In this document: piece after piece, positions 43,744 through 56,100 of the stretch | Position numbering within the stretch: the stretch's first letter is position 1 | Layout: every line of letters begins with the position of its first letter | From: Eudorina sp. 2006-703-Eu-15 | Taxonomy: Eukaryota; Chlorophyta; Chlorophyceae; Chlamydomonadales; Volvocaceae | NCBI GenBank assembly: GCA_003117195.1 | Contig: BDSI01000004.1 | Location: forward strand, 1,421,290 to 1,485,289 | DNA length: 64,000 nucleotides | Direction of reading: 5' to 3' | Translations under genes and position numbers: made by a program | The notes under the pieces: model-generated | Database searches by the model: none | What the model saw: only the letters and a program-made list of their open reading frames with translations | What the model was told of the DNA's origin: nothing

Positions 43744-46700
43744 CTAGAGGAACGGCGGGAACACGATCCAGCGCCGCGGGTACTTGGGCCGCCCGTCCTT
43801 GCCGTCGAACGTCTGCATGTGCACCAGCCCGCGAGGCAAACGAGGGAAGAATTGTGAGGTTTACAAAATAATCTAGGTGCGCTCGACATCGCGATGCGCG
43901 GAACAGCGACCAATGAAAGGAGAGGGAGGGAGGTATCACGCGAGGATGACGATGCGTGGTGCGTAGTCTCCAGGGTTGCGGGAGGGGCAGCCTCGACGCA
44001 GATCTCAGCAGACAGCAGGAGGCAACGCAAAACAAGTGCAGATACCGCAGCGCGTGAACCCCCCCATTCCAAGCGGCCAAGCTGCCGGTACTTCCCAGCC
44101 GAAGACTAGACCGGGATCCTTCGTTCGAAGCCCGAGCCACCCGCGAACCACCATCGGAAAACCCGTTCCCGAGCGGGTATCTCCCGCAGCCAGCTCGATC
44201 TGCCGCAGCCAGACGAGCCAGTCACGGTCTCATCGGCGCCTCGCTGCGCCCATCCCGACCGACCTTGATCAGGCGCTTGTGCTTGGCGATGGCCCACTGC
44301 GTCATCTGCAGCGCGCCCGTGATGGCGAACAGGTACGCGGGGATGCTCTGTACGGCAGCGCTGTACAGCAGCCAGCCCCAGATCTCGAACGTGTAGTTGG
44401 CGCAGGTGACGTAGTTGAAGAGGAAGCCGCGCGGGATCTTGTAGTCCTTCTCGCCAGGCTTGCGCAGGTTGGAGAGGATGATGTGGGATCTGCGCGGTGG
44501 GGTTGGGGGCGGCGCGCGGCACGAGAGGCGGCCCGGCGGCGCGGCTGAAACGACGATTTTCCTCGCTTGGGGAGAAGGCTCGAGTCCGAAAAGAGCTCAG
44601 AAAACACGGAGGAATGTGGGATGCTGGTCGATCACGGGTAAAAGAGCTAACGGCTTGCCGCTCACACGGGGTGCTCCCAAAGGCGGCAGCGCGGGGGGGG
44701 GTATGGATTGGGGAACCGATACGTGGCACAGGAGTCAATACGCGACCCAAGTTACTTACCATACATACCTGAATTGTGCGCTCACGGGGGGGGCCTCCCT
44801 GGAGCATCCTCGTTATTAACGGATCGTGATCCACACAGGGCCATCGCCGTCCGAAATGGTGGGCCCCCGCCGGAGGGTCTGGTAGCAGCCAATCCTCTCG
44901 CCCCCGGTCCCCGGCCCCCCGCCACCGGCCCGCGGCGCCGGTCCTCCCTCACTCACTGCAGGTTCCCCAGCTGCATCAGCAGCGCCAGGCCCAGGCAGGC
45001 GATGCTCAGCTTCTCGTTGGGCGGCGTGTACTTGGGGTGGTTGACAAAGTACGACACGTAGGCCGCGTAGCCCCAGTAGTAGCCGCAGTTCTTGAAGAGG
45101 TTGAAGATGGGCATGGTGGCGTGGCCGAATCTGCGGGGGCATCGCGGGAGGTGGGGGCTGGGGGGTAAAAAAGAAACAGCCCAGATACGCGGGGGAGATC
45201 GAGGGCGGGGCGCGCCCGCGCGCCGTTCCGGACTCAGCGCGCGGCCATGCTGATGCCGGTGCTGATGATGGCGCACTCGGGACCGCGTCATCGCAAGATA
45301 GAGAACGGCGGAACAGACCGGACCGGGAATCGAACCCTTCCCATGGGTCTCCCCCCCCTCCCACCCCCACCCCCCACACCCTGGACAGCTCACCGGCACT
45401 TTGGACTCCCACGCACGCGCCCATGCGCTGCGGCACTCTTCGCACAACTGGTGCCCTTACCCTGGGTAATGATAACCTCGCACCTCTTATTTCACGGGGG
45501 CCACATGACCGGATGGAGCGAGCATTCGGTATGGGTACCGCACCGTGTGCTCTCCTCCCCCTCGTGCCCATGCCCTCTGTCCTCGTTTTGTGAGCTTAAG
45601 GGCAGCCGCCGCAACGACTCCCCGGGCGCCCCCCGGCTCGCCGCTCCCAGCCGCCAGCCCTTCCCCCCTTCCCTCGCAGCCCTGCCGCCGCCTTTGTCCA
45701 GCCGACCGCCCAGCCGGCCTTCCTTCCCAATCCCCCAGGTCCGGCCAGTCGGAGAGCCCGCTTGTCCCGTCTCAGGCCGCGCAATCCCCAGCCCGCCCCC
45801 TCCGACCCTCACTTGTGCACGGTGAACGTCTCCACGATGCGCTTGGCGTAGTGGAAGCACCAGTAGCCCACCGCCAGCTTCTGCACCAGGTAGTGCGTCT
45901 TGGGGACCCTGCCGGGGGCGGGGTGGAGGGAGAGCGGCGCGATCTGACGGTTCCGTTCGGAGCTCGGACAGGACACAGATTGCTTCGGGGCGCCTCGCTG
46001 CAGAGACTGCACCACTCGACTTCCTTCAGGAGGAGGAACCGTCTTTCCTTCCCTGGTGGCATTCGCGGCAAGTACCGAACCCGTAAACAAGACCGGCATT
46101 GTGGCCGGTCCGGCGGCTAGACCTTATCGCCAACGGGCCGCAGCGCGTCTGCAAAGCAGGCTTCGGCGGGCCCATGGACAGGTCTAGATGATGAAATTCT
46201 ACATCATGGTATTGAATTCATTTGTCCAGACTGTGCTTTGTGTATAAAAGGTGGAGAACCCACACGTCGGATCGCAGGCCGCCCCGCGGACAGTGGCCTG
46301 GTCGCCAAGCGCACTGACGGGCTGGCCTGGGCACCCCCCTGGGGTCGAAGACGTCCATGACGGAGTCACAGCGCGACGTGCGCCGTAAGGATTCTCTCTC
46401 TCTGTCAGCCATCCTCCGCCGCACAGCGGGGCAGGGGACACCTCCCCTCCCCGGATCTGTCGGTGTCGGACCGCCCCTCCGTCGCGAGAACCGACGACCC
46501 GCAACGGTGGCGGTCTGGCCGTGGTTGACCTGAAGGCGACGTTCCGCCACAAGCGCAAGATCCAGTCTGATGCGCTGTGGCGCAGCTCCACGTCAGGCGG
46601 TGCTCTGTCGAAATCAAGATAACCCCATCCCTCTCCTCCCCGCCCTGTGCGCTGCCTCCGCCTCAGCCAAACGGACCAGGTGCAACGACTCCACCACGAC

Positions 46701-47383
46701 TTACTCGAGGTGGGGGTACAGGTACTGGGGGAGGAAGAAGAAGAGCGGGTAGACCACCAGCGGGCCAAAGTACTCCCAGAAGAACACCGTTGAGTAGCCG
46801 ATCTGCAAGCAGCAGTCGACGGTACTTTTACAAGCGAACGCCTTGAAGCGCGGACTTCCCGCGGCACGGCATGTCAGCGCGGCAGTTCCGCCTCGTAACA
46901 AATAATTTACTTGGATTTTATTTGCTGCTGAAGTGCAGTTTTATACGCGCACAACGTTCGAATCCGCGCGCCGGTCCCATGTCAGCGACCCTTGGGACGT
47001 TACTGAAGCCCGGAAACACGTCGCCTGGGCTCTAGTTCGGCTCTGAAGCGCACCTGCGGGCCGAGATCCTTGAACTCCAACTTGCCTCCATCCGCCAGGC
47101 CGTAGTCGCTCAAAGTTTTGCTGTCGTCTAGGACAGTCCCGCGCTTCTCGCCCGGCTTCACAGGCAGCGTGAACCGCTGACGTGCCGGGTAATACTTGCG
47201 CTTCAAGCCATAGAACTTCTTTTTCAGCTCGGCCACGGAGGCCTACGTGTACGCACCGGGGTAGCGCCTGTCAGTGTGGGCGTTTCGGGCGCGAAGATCG
47301 AACCGCAGCTTGCAACTCACATCCGGGTTCACGTCCAGCGTTGCAATTACACTCCCAGATCGTGTTACAACTTCTAATTTCAT
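43744..47383 (-). CDS. TECR: Trans-2-enoyl-CoA reductase (TECR/ECR/Tsc13)
   Basis: ER membrane enzyme; last reduction (trans-2-enoyl-CoA to acyl-CoA, NADPH) of the very-long-chain fatty-acid elongation cycle. Seven minus-strand exons, all phases consistent, give 304 aa: 47383-47321, 47242-47054, 46802-46705, 45908-45813, 45130-44957, 44489-44264, 43812-43744. The first two exons form the ubiquitin-like N-terminal domain of this family ([40 protein letters not shown]). Then come [58 protein letters not shown] with VNHPKYTPP, and the steroid-reductase C-terminal block [34 protein letters not shown] and [18 protein letters not shown]. Several hydrophobic membrane segments are evident. The length matches human and plant relatives (about 310 aa). 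It is head-to-head with MSRB. Confidence 0.95.
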
Positions 47384-47641
47384 GATTGGTATGCTCACGC
47401 AGGAGCTGCTAGAAGTAGTTGACGATGTTATTGTTCAATTTCACTTGCAGCACTTTGTAAACACAGGTACAGATGAGGAAAGTGAAAGGTATATAATGAT
47501 GCAGATATTCTCGAGCGAGGATCGTTCGGTCGTCGAGTCCAAGGTCATTTTGCACGACATCATGGATGGTCGGCAACTGGGTTCACAAAGCACCATCAGA
47601 ACATAATTGTAAAGTGTTTGAATATCCAGTGCCCGACAGCA
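47384..47641. promoter_or_regulatory. Shared divergent promoter region, TECR (-) / MSRB (+)
   Basis: Only 258 bp separate the two start codons, so both promoters and 5' UTRs must overlap here unless there are upstream noncoding exons. GGTATATAATG (TATATAAT at 47490-47497) is a TATA-like box on the plus strand, about 145 bp before the MSRB ATG. I see no second clear TATA box for TECR. Confidence 0.55.
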
Positions 47642-49267
47642 ATGATTTCGCTGCGCGCTTTCAACGCTGCGACTAGCCCTCGCGTCTTGTCTTCCCGGCG
47701 AAACGTTTTACCACGCCGAGCGACGTTGGCGATGGCCACGAACAAGGATGCAGCGAGTAAGCTGGATAAAAACACACCCGACAGCGTTTGGAAGGAGATT
47801 CTGTCCGCTGAGGAGGTGAGCCCTTCTCAGCCAGTAATGTAGTGGTAGCCACTTTTGTGACGCAACCGAGGTCCCGGTGATGCACGGCCGCTTGGGAGCT
47901 GTAATTTTAACTATGGCTACATTCGCGTGTATCCCGGAGATGCCGATCCCCGCACCTAAGGCCTGGTTTGGAGACCTCCGCTTGCGTGTGGTACCCCCGG
48001 CCCGCAGTACTACATCCTGCGGCAGAAGGGCACGGAACGCGCGGGCACTGGACTCTACAACAAGTTCTATGAGGTAATATCTAAGCAGGGAAGGGAAGGG
48101 ATAGCCAAGCAGCATGCGATGTACCTAAGGGGATACATGGGGGAACCGCGGTGGGCGGAGCCTGGGGGCCACGACGTGTGCTTATATACACGGTGTTCAT
48201 TTCCCACCCGGTCACATACCCCCATTAATATAAGTCAAGCCCACAGCGGAATTGTTACAGCGGAATTGTGTTCCGACAGCTGCTACAGCCGCGCCAGCGT
48301 CGACCCCTCGGCTCCTTCCCCCGCCGCTAAACACCCGCAGGACGGCGTGTACAAGTGCGCCGGCTGCGGGACGCCACTCTACAAGTACGTTCCATAATGC
48401 GCGCACCAGCGTAGTTTCAGGCACCATCGCAGCTTGATGATGAAAGCATGTTCATGTCGGAAGCTCGGACGATGTGTGGGTCGCCGCGTACCATACAGCC
48501 CCTGTATCCTGCATACCTCTTCGTGACTTTGCGTGCTGGGGCAGTCGAACATGGCAAGCGAAAATTTACTCCGCTTCGTCTTGAGGGCATCCGTGGGCAT
48601 CTTACTCTTTCAGGTCTCACTTAGTTGTCCTTCCGGGTGACCAGGTCGGATACCAAGTTCAACAGCGGTTGCGGCTGGCCCGCCTTCTACGATGAGATCC
48701 CGGGTGCGGTGGATCGGCACGTGGACAACTCGTACGGCATGAAGCGCGTGGAGATCACGTGCGCCAACTGCGGTGGCCACCTGGGGCACGTGTTCGAGGG
48801 CGAGGTGGGTTTGGGTGGGTGGGTGAGGACTTGCTGTGGGGTGAGGGAGGCGGGTGATCCGGGTCGTGGCTTGCGAGGGATTGCAGATGAGCGCAACGCC
48901 ATTGGAGGCCGAGCTCGGTGCTGGGGTGGAACCTGCGGCGCGAGTGGCGGTGCATAAATCGGGCTGCAAGGCTTCTGACGGCCGCCTTTTTGTAGATTCT
49001 GGAGGCATGCGGCATGGTGTAGTGCGCATAGTAGTGCGCATAGCATACGCGTTACAAGGGTTGCACCACGGCTGCGTCATAATTGTGGGTGGCAGGGCGG
49101 AGGAGTTGCCTGGCCCGCGCTGGAAAGCGGGTTGCATGGCAGGATCCTGACCTTCACTGTGTCGTGCGGTCGCGTCCTTGAATGATGTCCTGCAGGGCTT
49201 CCCCACGCCGACGAACCAGCGCCACTGCGTGAACAGCGTGAGCATCAAGTTCGACCCGAAGAAGTAA
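47642..49267 (+). CDS. MSRB: Peptide methionine-R-sulfoxide reductase B
   Basis: Reduces methionine-R-sulfoxide in proteins and is re-reduced by thioredoxin or similar donors. Five exons, in phase: 47642-47815, 48008-48073, 48341-48384, 48645-48804, 49196-49267; 171 aa. Conserved blocks: [91 protein letters not shown]. Cys86, Cys89, Cys134 and Cys137 make the structural zinc site. Cys159 in RHCVNS is the catalytic cysteine; Cys104 in SGCGW is a possible resolving cysteine. The first 30-odd residues ([20 protein letters not shown]) are Arg/Ser-rich and lack acids, like a plastid or mitochondrial transit peptide. TGTAA at 49699 could be the poly(A) signal. Confidence 0.95.
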
Positions 49268-50162
49268 AAGCGGACCGGGAAAGGAATGCGGGAAAGGAGC
49301 GGCATGGCAACAGGCTGACATGGGCAGTTGTTAGTGCATTGCCCTTGTGGTCAAACCGATTAATACGGTGGGAGCCCTCCAGAGGTATGCTGATATTCTT
49401 CCCGCTGCTGGCGGAGTTGACGAGTTGAAATGTGTGATTTGAGCGAAGCGTATGCTTTGGTCCTTGCCTTTTTGGTTAAGGGCAGAACTCTCAATGGTTT
49501 TTTTGTTGGAGACCCGTTCGAGGGATAAGGCTGCTGCCCCAGGTTGTGAGGCAGTGTGTATCACTCGCGGGTAGAGAGTTGAACGGCGTCGGCTTGGTAC
49601 ATGACGGGCGCGCAAGTCCATGTGTTGGATGTGTCGGTGGCGGATGAATTGTCGTTTCCGATTTTGTGATGGCTGTTGCCCTTGGGTGGAGCACAAGGTG
49701 TAATCCCGCAACTTCCAGCGTATGGTGAGGAGGCTTCGCGCTTCGGCTGTTATCGATGACCACCGGGAGTCCTTGTAAGATAACCAAATCGGTGCAACTT
49801 TTTGCAGTAAGAGCGAAGTGACGCTGCAGGGACGTCAATTTCTCGGGCTTTTTCCTATGAAGGAGTGTTCGTCACGACTCACAGCACGCTCAGCATGAGT
49901 ATCCTCTCGTGGTTTGCTATCTTGTTGCGGAAACAGTGCTATACCATTTGATATTTCAATAATACCGTGTGTAAGAGAACGAAGAACTTGATTGCAATTG
50001 GTGTCGCATCACAATGGCACCGAGACCAAGGCGGGAGCGACAGCTTCGGTAAATTGTGGGAGAAACGCCACAGAGAATTAAGATATTGCATTAAAATTTG
50101 CTTATTAGTCCAATAAATGAGATCAAATTGCTGTCTGAACGATTCTTTGTAATTCTGTGAAA
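49268..50162. other. Intergenic, 3' of MSRB and 5' of the FLIP-like gene
   Basis: About 900 bp, AT-richer at its right end. It contains the MSRB 3' UTR (TGTAA at 49699) and the upstream region of the next gene. No gene or RNA is supported. Confidence 0.4.
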
Positions 50163-53100
50163 ATGGAGGCTACTTACCAACCTCAGCTCCTTTGTTCCTT
50201 GGATTGTGAATCGCGTACGCTTCATCCTGGACTTCAAAATCTGGTGGAGGAACGTCTGCGCTGTTATGGCACGGCAGACGTCGACCCTAGCAGCGCGGCC
50301 GAGCTTCTTGGGCTTCTTGCGGCTGTACTCCAGAATGCCTGCGCCGGCCGCGTCGCTGCCGATTATGCAGACAGCCCGCAGGAGGCGATGCAGGTAGGCA
50401 CCCGACTGCATCCAGGTCCTACGGCCACCGAGGGTAGAATCGAACAAAGTCGCTGCATATGGAACCCTTCGTCGTCGTTGTGCAGGACTGCGTTCGGCTT
50501 GCGGGCGCCGTGGTTTCCTGGATGGCTCAGGGTGCCGCTGCAGCGGTCGCTTCGTGCTCTCCGGAAACGTGTACTGGCCTGAAGGACTTCGTGGCAGCAG
50601 CGCTAGACCTTGCTTCCCACTCTTTTTTCTCACCAGAGTAAGTCGCTCTTTTCTTCTCCCCAGAACACTACACCAAGTACAGACACCCAGCTAGCCTTCG
50701 GTAGCGTTGGGCAAAGCGCCCGAATTCAGTCTTCAGTCCCCGTGCACGATATCACTGTGAAGCTGCGCGCCAGCTTGTAACGCCATGCGGCATTGCCACG
50801 GCCACAGCCCCAAACCCTTGACCCAGATCCAAGTGCCACTGCTGTGCCCTCCAGGATCGCCATCCTTGACCGGCACCGGTCACTTCACACTCGTCCGGCG
50901 ATAGGCAGGCGGTCCCAATTATGAAGCGTGCACAATTACCTCGCCCCCGTGTCAGGTTGTATCAACAACTGGGTCCGGCACGTTACGTTCAAATCGGCAA
51001 CGCGGCTCGTGGCTATGTCCGGGATCTAGCGCCGGCGGCCCTGGACGCGACGGAGGCGTGCTGGCGAGGTCAGTTGGGCTTCACCGTTGGGGTAACGGTG
51101 GCTCCGCCAAACATTCGATGCCATTACGTTAATGCGTCGTACAGCAATGTGACCTGACCAGCATGGCCCGCGGCGCGGGCGCCTCTGCCGTGACCCACAT
51201 CCCTCGTGTCGCCGTGGCGTGGTCACACGCCCGTTCCCCACGCCTCTCCTGGGCCCTACCCCTCCCCCCCTGCCATCGGCCTGCAGCTGTGGAGCAGCAG
51301 CTGGCATGCGGGGATCCCACGGGCGAGGAGCTGCTGGAGGCGTGTCGGGCTCTCTTTGGAGCGCTGTTCGAGGGGCTTCGCCACCTGGGTGAGGGCTCGG
51401 TGCCCCGGGGAGGGGGATTCCTGCGTGCCTAGTGGCAAGGCTCCATGACGCTGGCCTCGTATGGCGCAAATCCATACCATGGCCTAATTCATTATCATGC
51501 TCTGTCATGTCTGGTGATGCCTTACGTACGGTTGCTCTGCCGTGCTGTCATGAATTTCAGCCCGCGCGCATGCTTGCCTATTCCTCAGTTTCATGGCCGC
51601 CGATCCGCGACGCAACTGGGTTTCGATGGCCCGGTCTCCCGCGGAGGTCGGTCTCAAGTGGGGGTTGTCGATCAGCGGCCCGTGGGCGGTCGCCCTGATT
51701 CAGCTGCCGCTCCGTCCAGGTATACCCGCGCTGACCTGTCTTCGGCGTGGCTTTGATGTTAATGGCCCCGGTTGGCCCTCAGGCACGACCTCCGCGGAGC
51801 GCATCAACGACCCGGCGGTCCCCCGGGAGATGCGCTCCTTCGCGGGGCTCAACATCCTCTGGACGGGGCTGTCGCGGGTGATGACCGCCCTGCCGCCGGA
51901 AGCCTTGCAGCAGCTGCTGAGCGGTGAGGGCGCGTTGGCTGGTGGCTGACAGGCGCCGCGTGGCGGCGCGCAGCCTGATGTGGGTTTGCGGGCGCCAGCG
52001 CGTGGGCCAGTGGCAGCAATCTCGCAGCTAGGCCAGGAATGTCCCGCAGCATGCGTTGTAAGTGCCCTTATCGTGATCAGGACCGCGGGTCTGTGCCGCG
52101 TTCTGGGTTGACTTTCTTCCGACCCAGATCCCCACCGCCACATACGGTAGTGCGCAGCAGGGTTGCTGCCTGCAGCTGCGGCGAGTGCCAACGCTTGCTT
52201 GCCTTGCCTCCTTGTTGTTCGGAATCCTTCCTTTCCGACCCCCCTTATGACCCCACACGCTTCGCCAAGGCGGCGCGGTGCAGTCGGTGCTGCGGGCGCT
52301 GCTGGGCTACCTGGTCGCGGAGGTGCGGGCGATGGCGACCAGCCCGCCCGCCGAGTACGAAGCGCGCCTCAAGGTGGGTTTCGGAGCTCGTGCCGCAGCT
52401 GCCCTGATGCGTCTCTGCTTGGGCAGGATGCTGCACCCGGAGTAGGAGCCGACAGTGTGTGAAATGTGTGAAAAAGCATTTTGCGCGTGGGCTGACCGGC
52501 GGGCCGCTTCCCTACTGCCCCTTCCGGGCTCCGTCCGCAGGTATCGCGCTTCTGGCTGCAGCACGCTGCCCGCGTCGCCCAGGCCCACCCCGCTGCCGCG
52601 GCCGCGTGCTGGGACGAGCTGGCCAGCGCCACCTCAGAGGTGTACGGCCGCATCGCGGCAGCCGGCTCCGCCGCTGCCGCAGCGCAGCCCGGCGGCGACT
52701 CGCAGCCGCCGGCTCAGACGCCGCAGCAGCAGGCCGCCTGTCAGCTGCAGGCGCAGGTAGCGCGCGATCTGGACTCGGCGATTGCCTGCAAGATGACGTC
52801 GCTGCTGGCGGTGGTGCTGGACGCGGGTTGCTTTGGCGGCGGCGGCGGCGGTGATGCGGCGGGAGGCCCCGGCTCGGCGCACGGCGCGCCGGTCTCACCC
52901 GCCAGCCCACAGCAACTAGAAGTACGACGGCGCTGTGGAGATGCCCAACCTGATACTTTGTATCGCATGCTCGCTGTTTGTATATATTGCATTTCTTGTC
53001 TTGGATACTGGTTCCGAAGACGTGCATGCAGAGGCGAGTGCTTTGTGCGACTGAATCCGTCCCGTCAAAGCCGGTGCAACCCCCTTGAGTCTGCATGTGC

Positions 53101-56100
53101 ACCGTTTGAACCACTTGGCCGCTCGTCCACAGGCCCGCTTGGCCAAGCTCGAAGCACTGGCGCAGACGGCCCGACCAGACGCACGACCCGAGACCCCAGC
53201 AGCGGCAACGGCGTCCACCGCCGCGGGCGGCTCGGCCACCGGTGCTGTGCTGCTGTGCCTGGCGCTGCTGCAGCGGGCGGCGCATGTCAGCCCGGAGGCG
53301 AGGGCGGTCATGGCGTCCCGCTCGCTGCCCTGGGTGGGCGCTGCAACGGCGTTGGACCTGTACGACCTGGTACGTCTGATCGGGCTTCGAAGCTGGCCGC
53401 CTGGCACAGCCCGGCGTGCGCTTTGTTCTTGCCATGTATATGTGGGTCGGTTCGGTATGTTGACGCGGAGGTCGTGTTCCAACCGTGAATGTGCGGGTGG
53501 AGATGGGTCCGAGGGCAGCCGGCCCCGAGTCCTGCGGGAGGCAAGTGACTTGGCTTCGGACGCCTCCCAGTCGCCCGTTCTAGGGGAACGAGAGGCTTGG
53601 CGTTGGTTGCTGTCCTCGAACCGCAGGCCCTCGATCAATGCGGCCCGGCGGCGGTGACCCCTTGCCTCGACCTGCCGCATCAGCTCGCGGCGGCGGCGCT
53701 GTCGCTGCTGGCAGCAGCCGCGGAGCAGCACGGCCATTCGGGCACCCAGGACGTGGAGACGTTCACGGCGGGGTGCGCTGTGGTGTGCAGCTGGGGTGAG
53801 GTTTCAGACCTAGGGACGACCTAGGAAAGAAACCGAACCTTTTAGGGTGTTTGCGTGCAGGCCCCTGCCGATTCGTTGTTCGCAGTCAGCAGTGCTATCC
53901 TAACGCGATCTCGGCCGGATCTCAACATTGAAAAGGTGGCGGTGGACTTGGTCAGATTTGCCTGGTCCTGTCTGCGCATCGTGCTGTTCGGAAAACGGAA
54001 CTACAAGGGCCTGTGCCGCCCGTCCACTCGTTCGAGCATATCATTCCGCAATGGACCCCGACGGTCATCGGTGGCAGCTGAAGCGTCCTCGCCACACACT
54101 GTGTGCCTTGCCGCTCGGTGGTAAGCCCTGATCTATCCGTCTCAACCCCACATGACCTGAACTCACCCAGGGGCCTGCGCCCATCCTCTGCTCTTCACCG
54201 CCGCCGCGGACGTGCTCGCCACGCTGGTTCAGCACTGCGAACCGCAGCTGGCAGTCCGGTTGATCGCCGCTGTGGCGCGGCTGGCGCGGCTAGCGGCGGC
54301 GGCGGAAGCGGCGGCGGCGGCAGCAGTGGCCTGCGACCGTCCCGCCGACGCCATGGCCGGGAGGGACCTGGGCACCGGAGCTCACATCGGTGGTGCGAAG
54401 GGCATCGGCGGACGTCTAGAACGCCTGCTTGTCACCATCATAGCGGTCAGTGACTTGTCTCCCCAGCATTGACTACCTAGCACTGACTCGCTAGCACTGA
54501 CTCGTCATCACTGACTTACCGGGCGTTCTAGCGGTTGCTGCCGACAAGAAGGGTTGTGTGTACCCCACAGGGTTACTCCGGGGCACAGCCTATGACTGTA
54601 ACACATAGGACACAGCACAGCACAGCTTGCGACAACCGCCCGCGCGACCTATCATAGCTGTACGGTATTTCGTTTGGGGGTCATGGCCTGCGGCATGCCC
54701 TGTGCGGTGAGGCACGGTCAGTGCATGGCCTGCGGCATGGCGATTGAGGCGCGCGCGATGAGCCGAAGCGGTAATCGCTGCGTGGGCGCACCACATCACG
54801 GCGTCCCACAGCAGCGATGCGCACGCGCTGCCGCTGGTCAGTATTGGCAGCTCGATGGCCCACCACCTGAGACCCTACCCTCCTCGCGCCTCCTTGCACC
54901 GCCAGGCGGCCCCGCCTCAGGCGGAGTCGTCTCTGCGCCTCACCCTGGAGCAGATGGCGACGGAGCCCTTTGCTGTGGAGCTACCTGGAGGCCCGGCCGC
55001 CTCCCTGGATCTGTGCGGCGCGGCGGGCTCCCGGACGCTGTGGGGCGCCGCCGCAGGCGTGGCGGCAGTTCAGGCCGCCGCGGCGGTGCGCACTGGGTTG
55101 CCCGCGCAGGCCGGGGGCCCCGGGCCGGCTCTTGGCGCGGCCGCGGAGCAGGAGCTGTCGGATCGGGCGCGCAAGCTGCTGGCAGCTGTACGACAGGTCG
55201 GGGCCGGCGGGCCGTAGGGAACACGAGGTATATTAGGCTTTGGTAGACATAACAAAGCTGCGCTGCTGCCAGAGCAAAAGATTAAATTATGAAGAGGAGG
55301 CACTATCGGTGCCGATGAGCGTGGGCAAGGTCCCGTAACCGGATAGCGCTGATGACCAATTACTACGCGCGAACCTACCGACCCATGGCCTGCGCATTTG
55401 CTCAACCTGCCACCCTTATTCTTCCCTGGTCACGGTACGGGCTCAGGCCGCCGGCGTGTTGGGGACCTGCACGGGTGGGCTCGCCGACGATCGCAGCGGC
55501 GGAGGGTCAGCCTGGGGGGGCTCCCCCGGCCCCATGGTTTCGGAGCCGGTGGCGCTTGCCAGGCACTGGCTGGGCCAGCTGCTGGGCTGCGTGGAGGTCA
55601 CCGTTGCGCACATGCGGCACCTTGGCATGGCCGGTAAGCTAGACCGCCAGCTCTGTCCAAAGCGAGGCACCAAAGGGGAGCTCCAGCGTTGTTGTTGTTG
55701 TAGCAACCAGGCACAATGGCAAAATGCCCATTTATTATTAAGGATGTTACAGCGGACCCCACTTGCGAGTTTACTCTTGTCTTGTTGCTTAAACTGGAAA
55801 GCCGCGATCCTCAGCCGCGCGCGCGCGCGCGAGGTCGATGACCTCCGTGTCCCCATGGGGCCCGACAGGCGCGCAGTCGCTCGTTGCCGAGGCGGCGGAG
55901 CTCGCGGCGGAGATGGTGCAGGTGGGTGGGTGGGGCCATGTGGAATGCGGTGACTTGACCGGGCGGGTCGTGTTCAGAGGGGCTCGAGATGACCGCTGTG
56001 GGCGTAGCGCTTTCAGCCATCCTGGCGCGACGCTCGGACGCTCAGAGAGATCCTCCCGCCCGTTCCCAGCAGCGCAGTTTGAAAATGTCTACCAATTTCA

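Noticed and set aside
45319..45337. tRNA T-arm-like sequence on the minus strand (GGGTTCGATTCCCGG)
   Set aside because: Only the T-loop resembles a tRNA; the flanks do not form acceptor, D or anticodon stems, and the site lies in a TECR intron.
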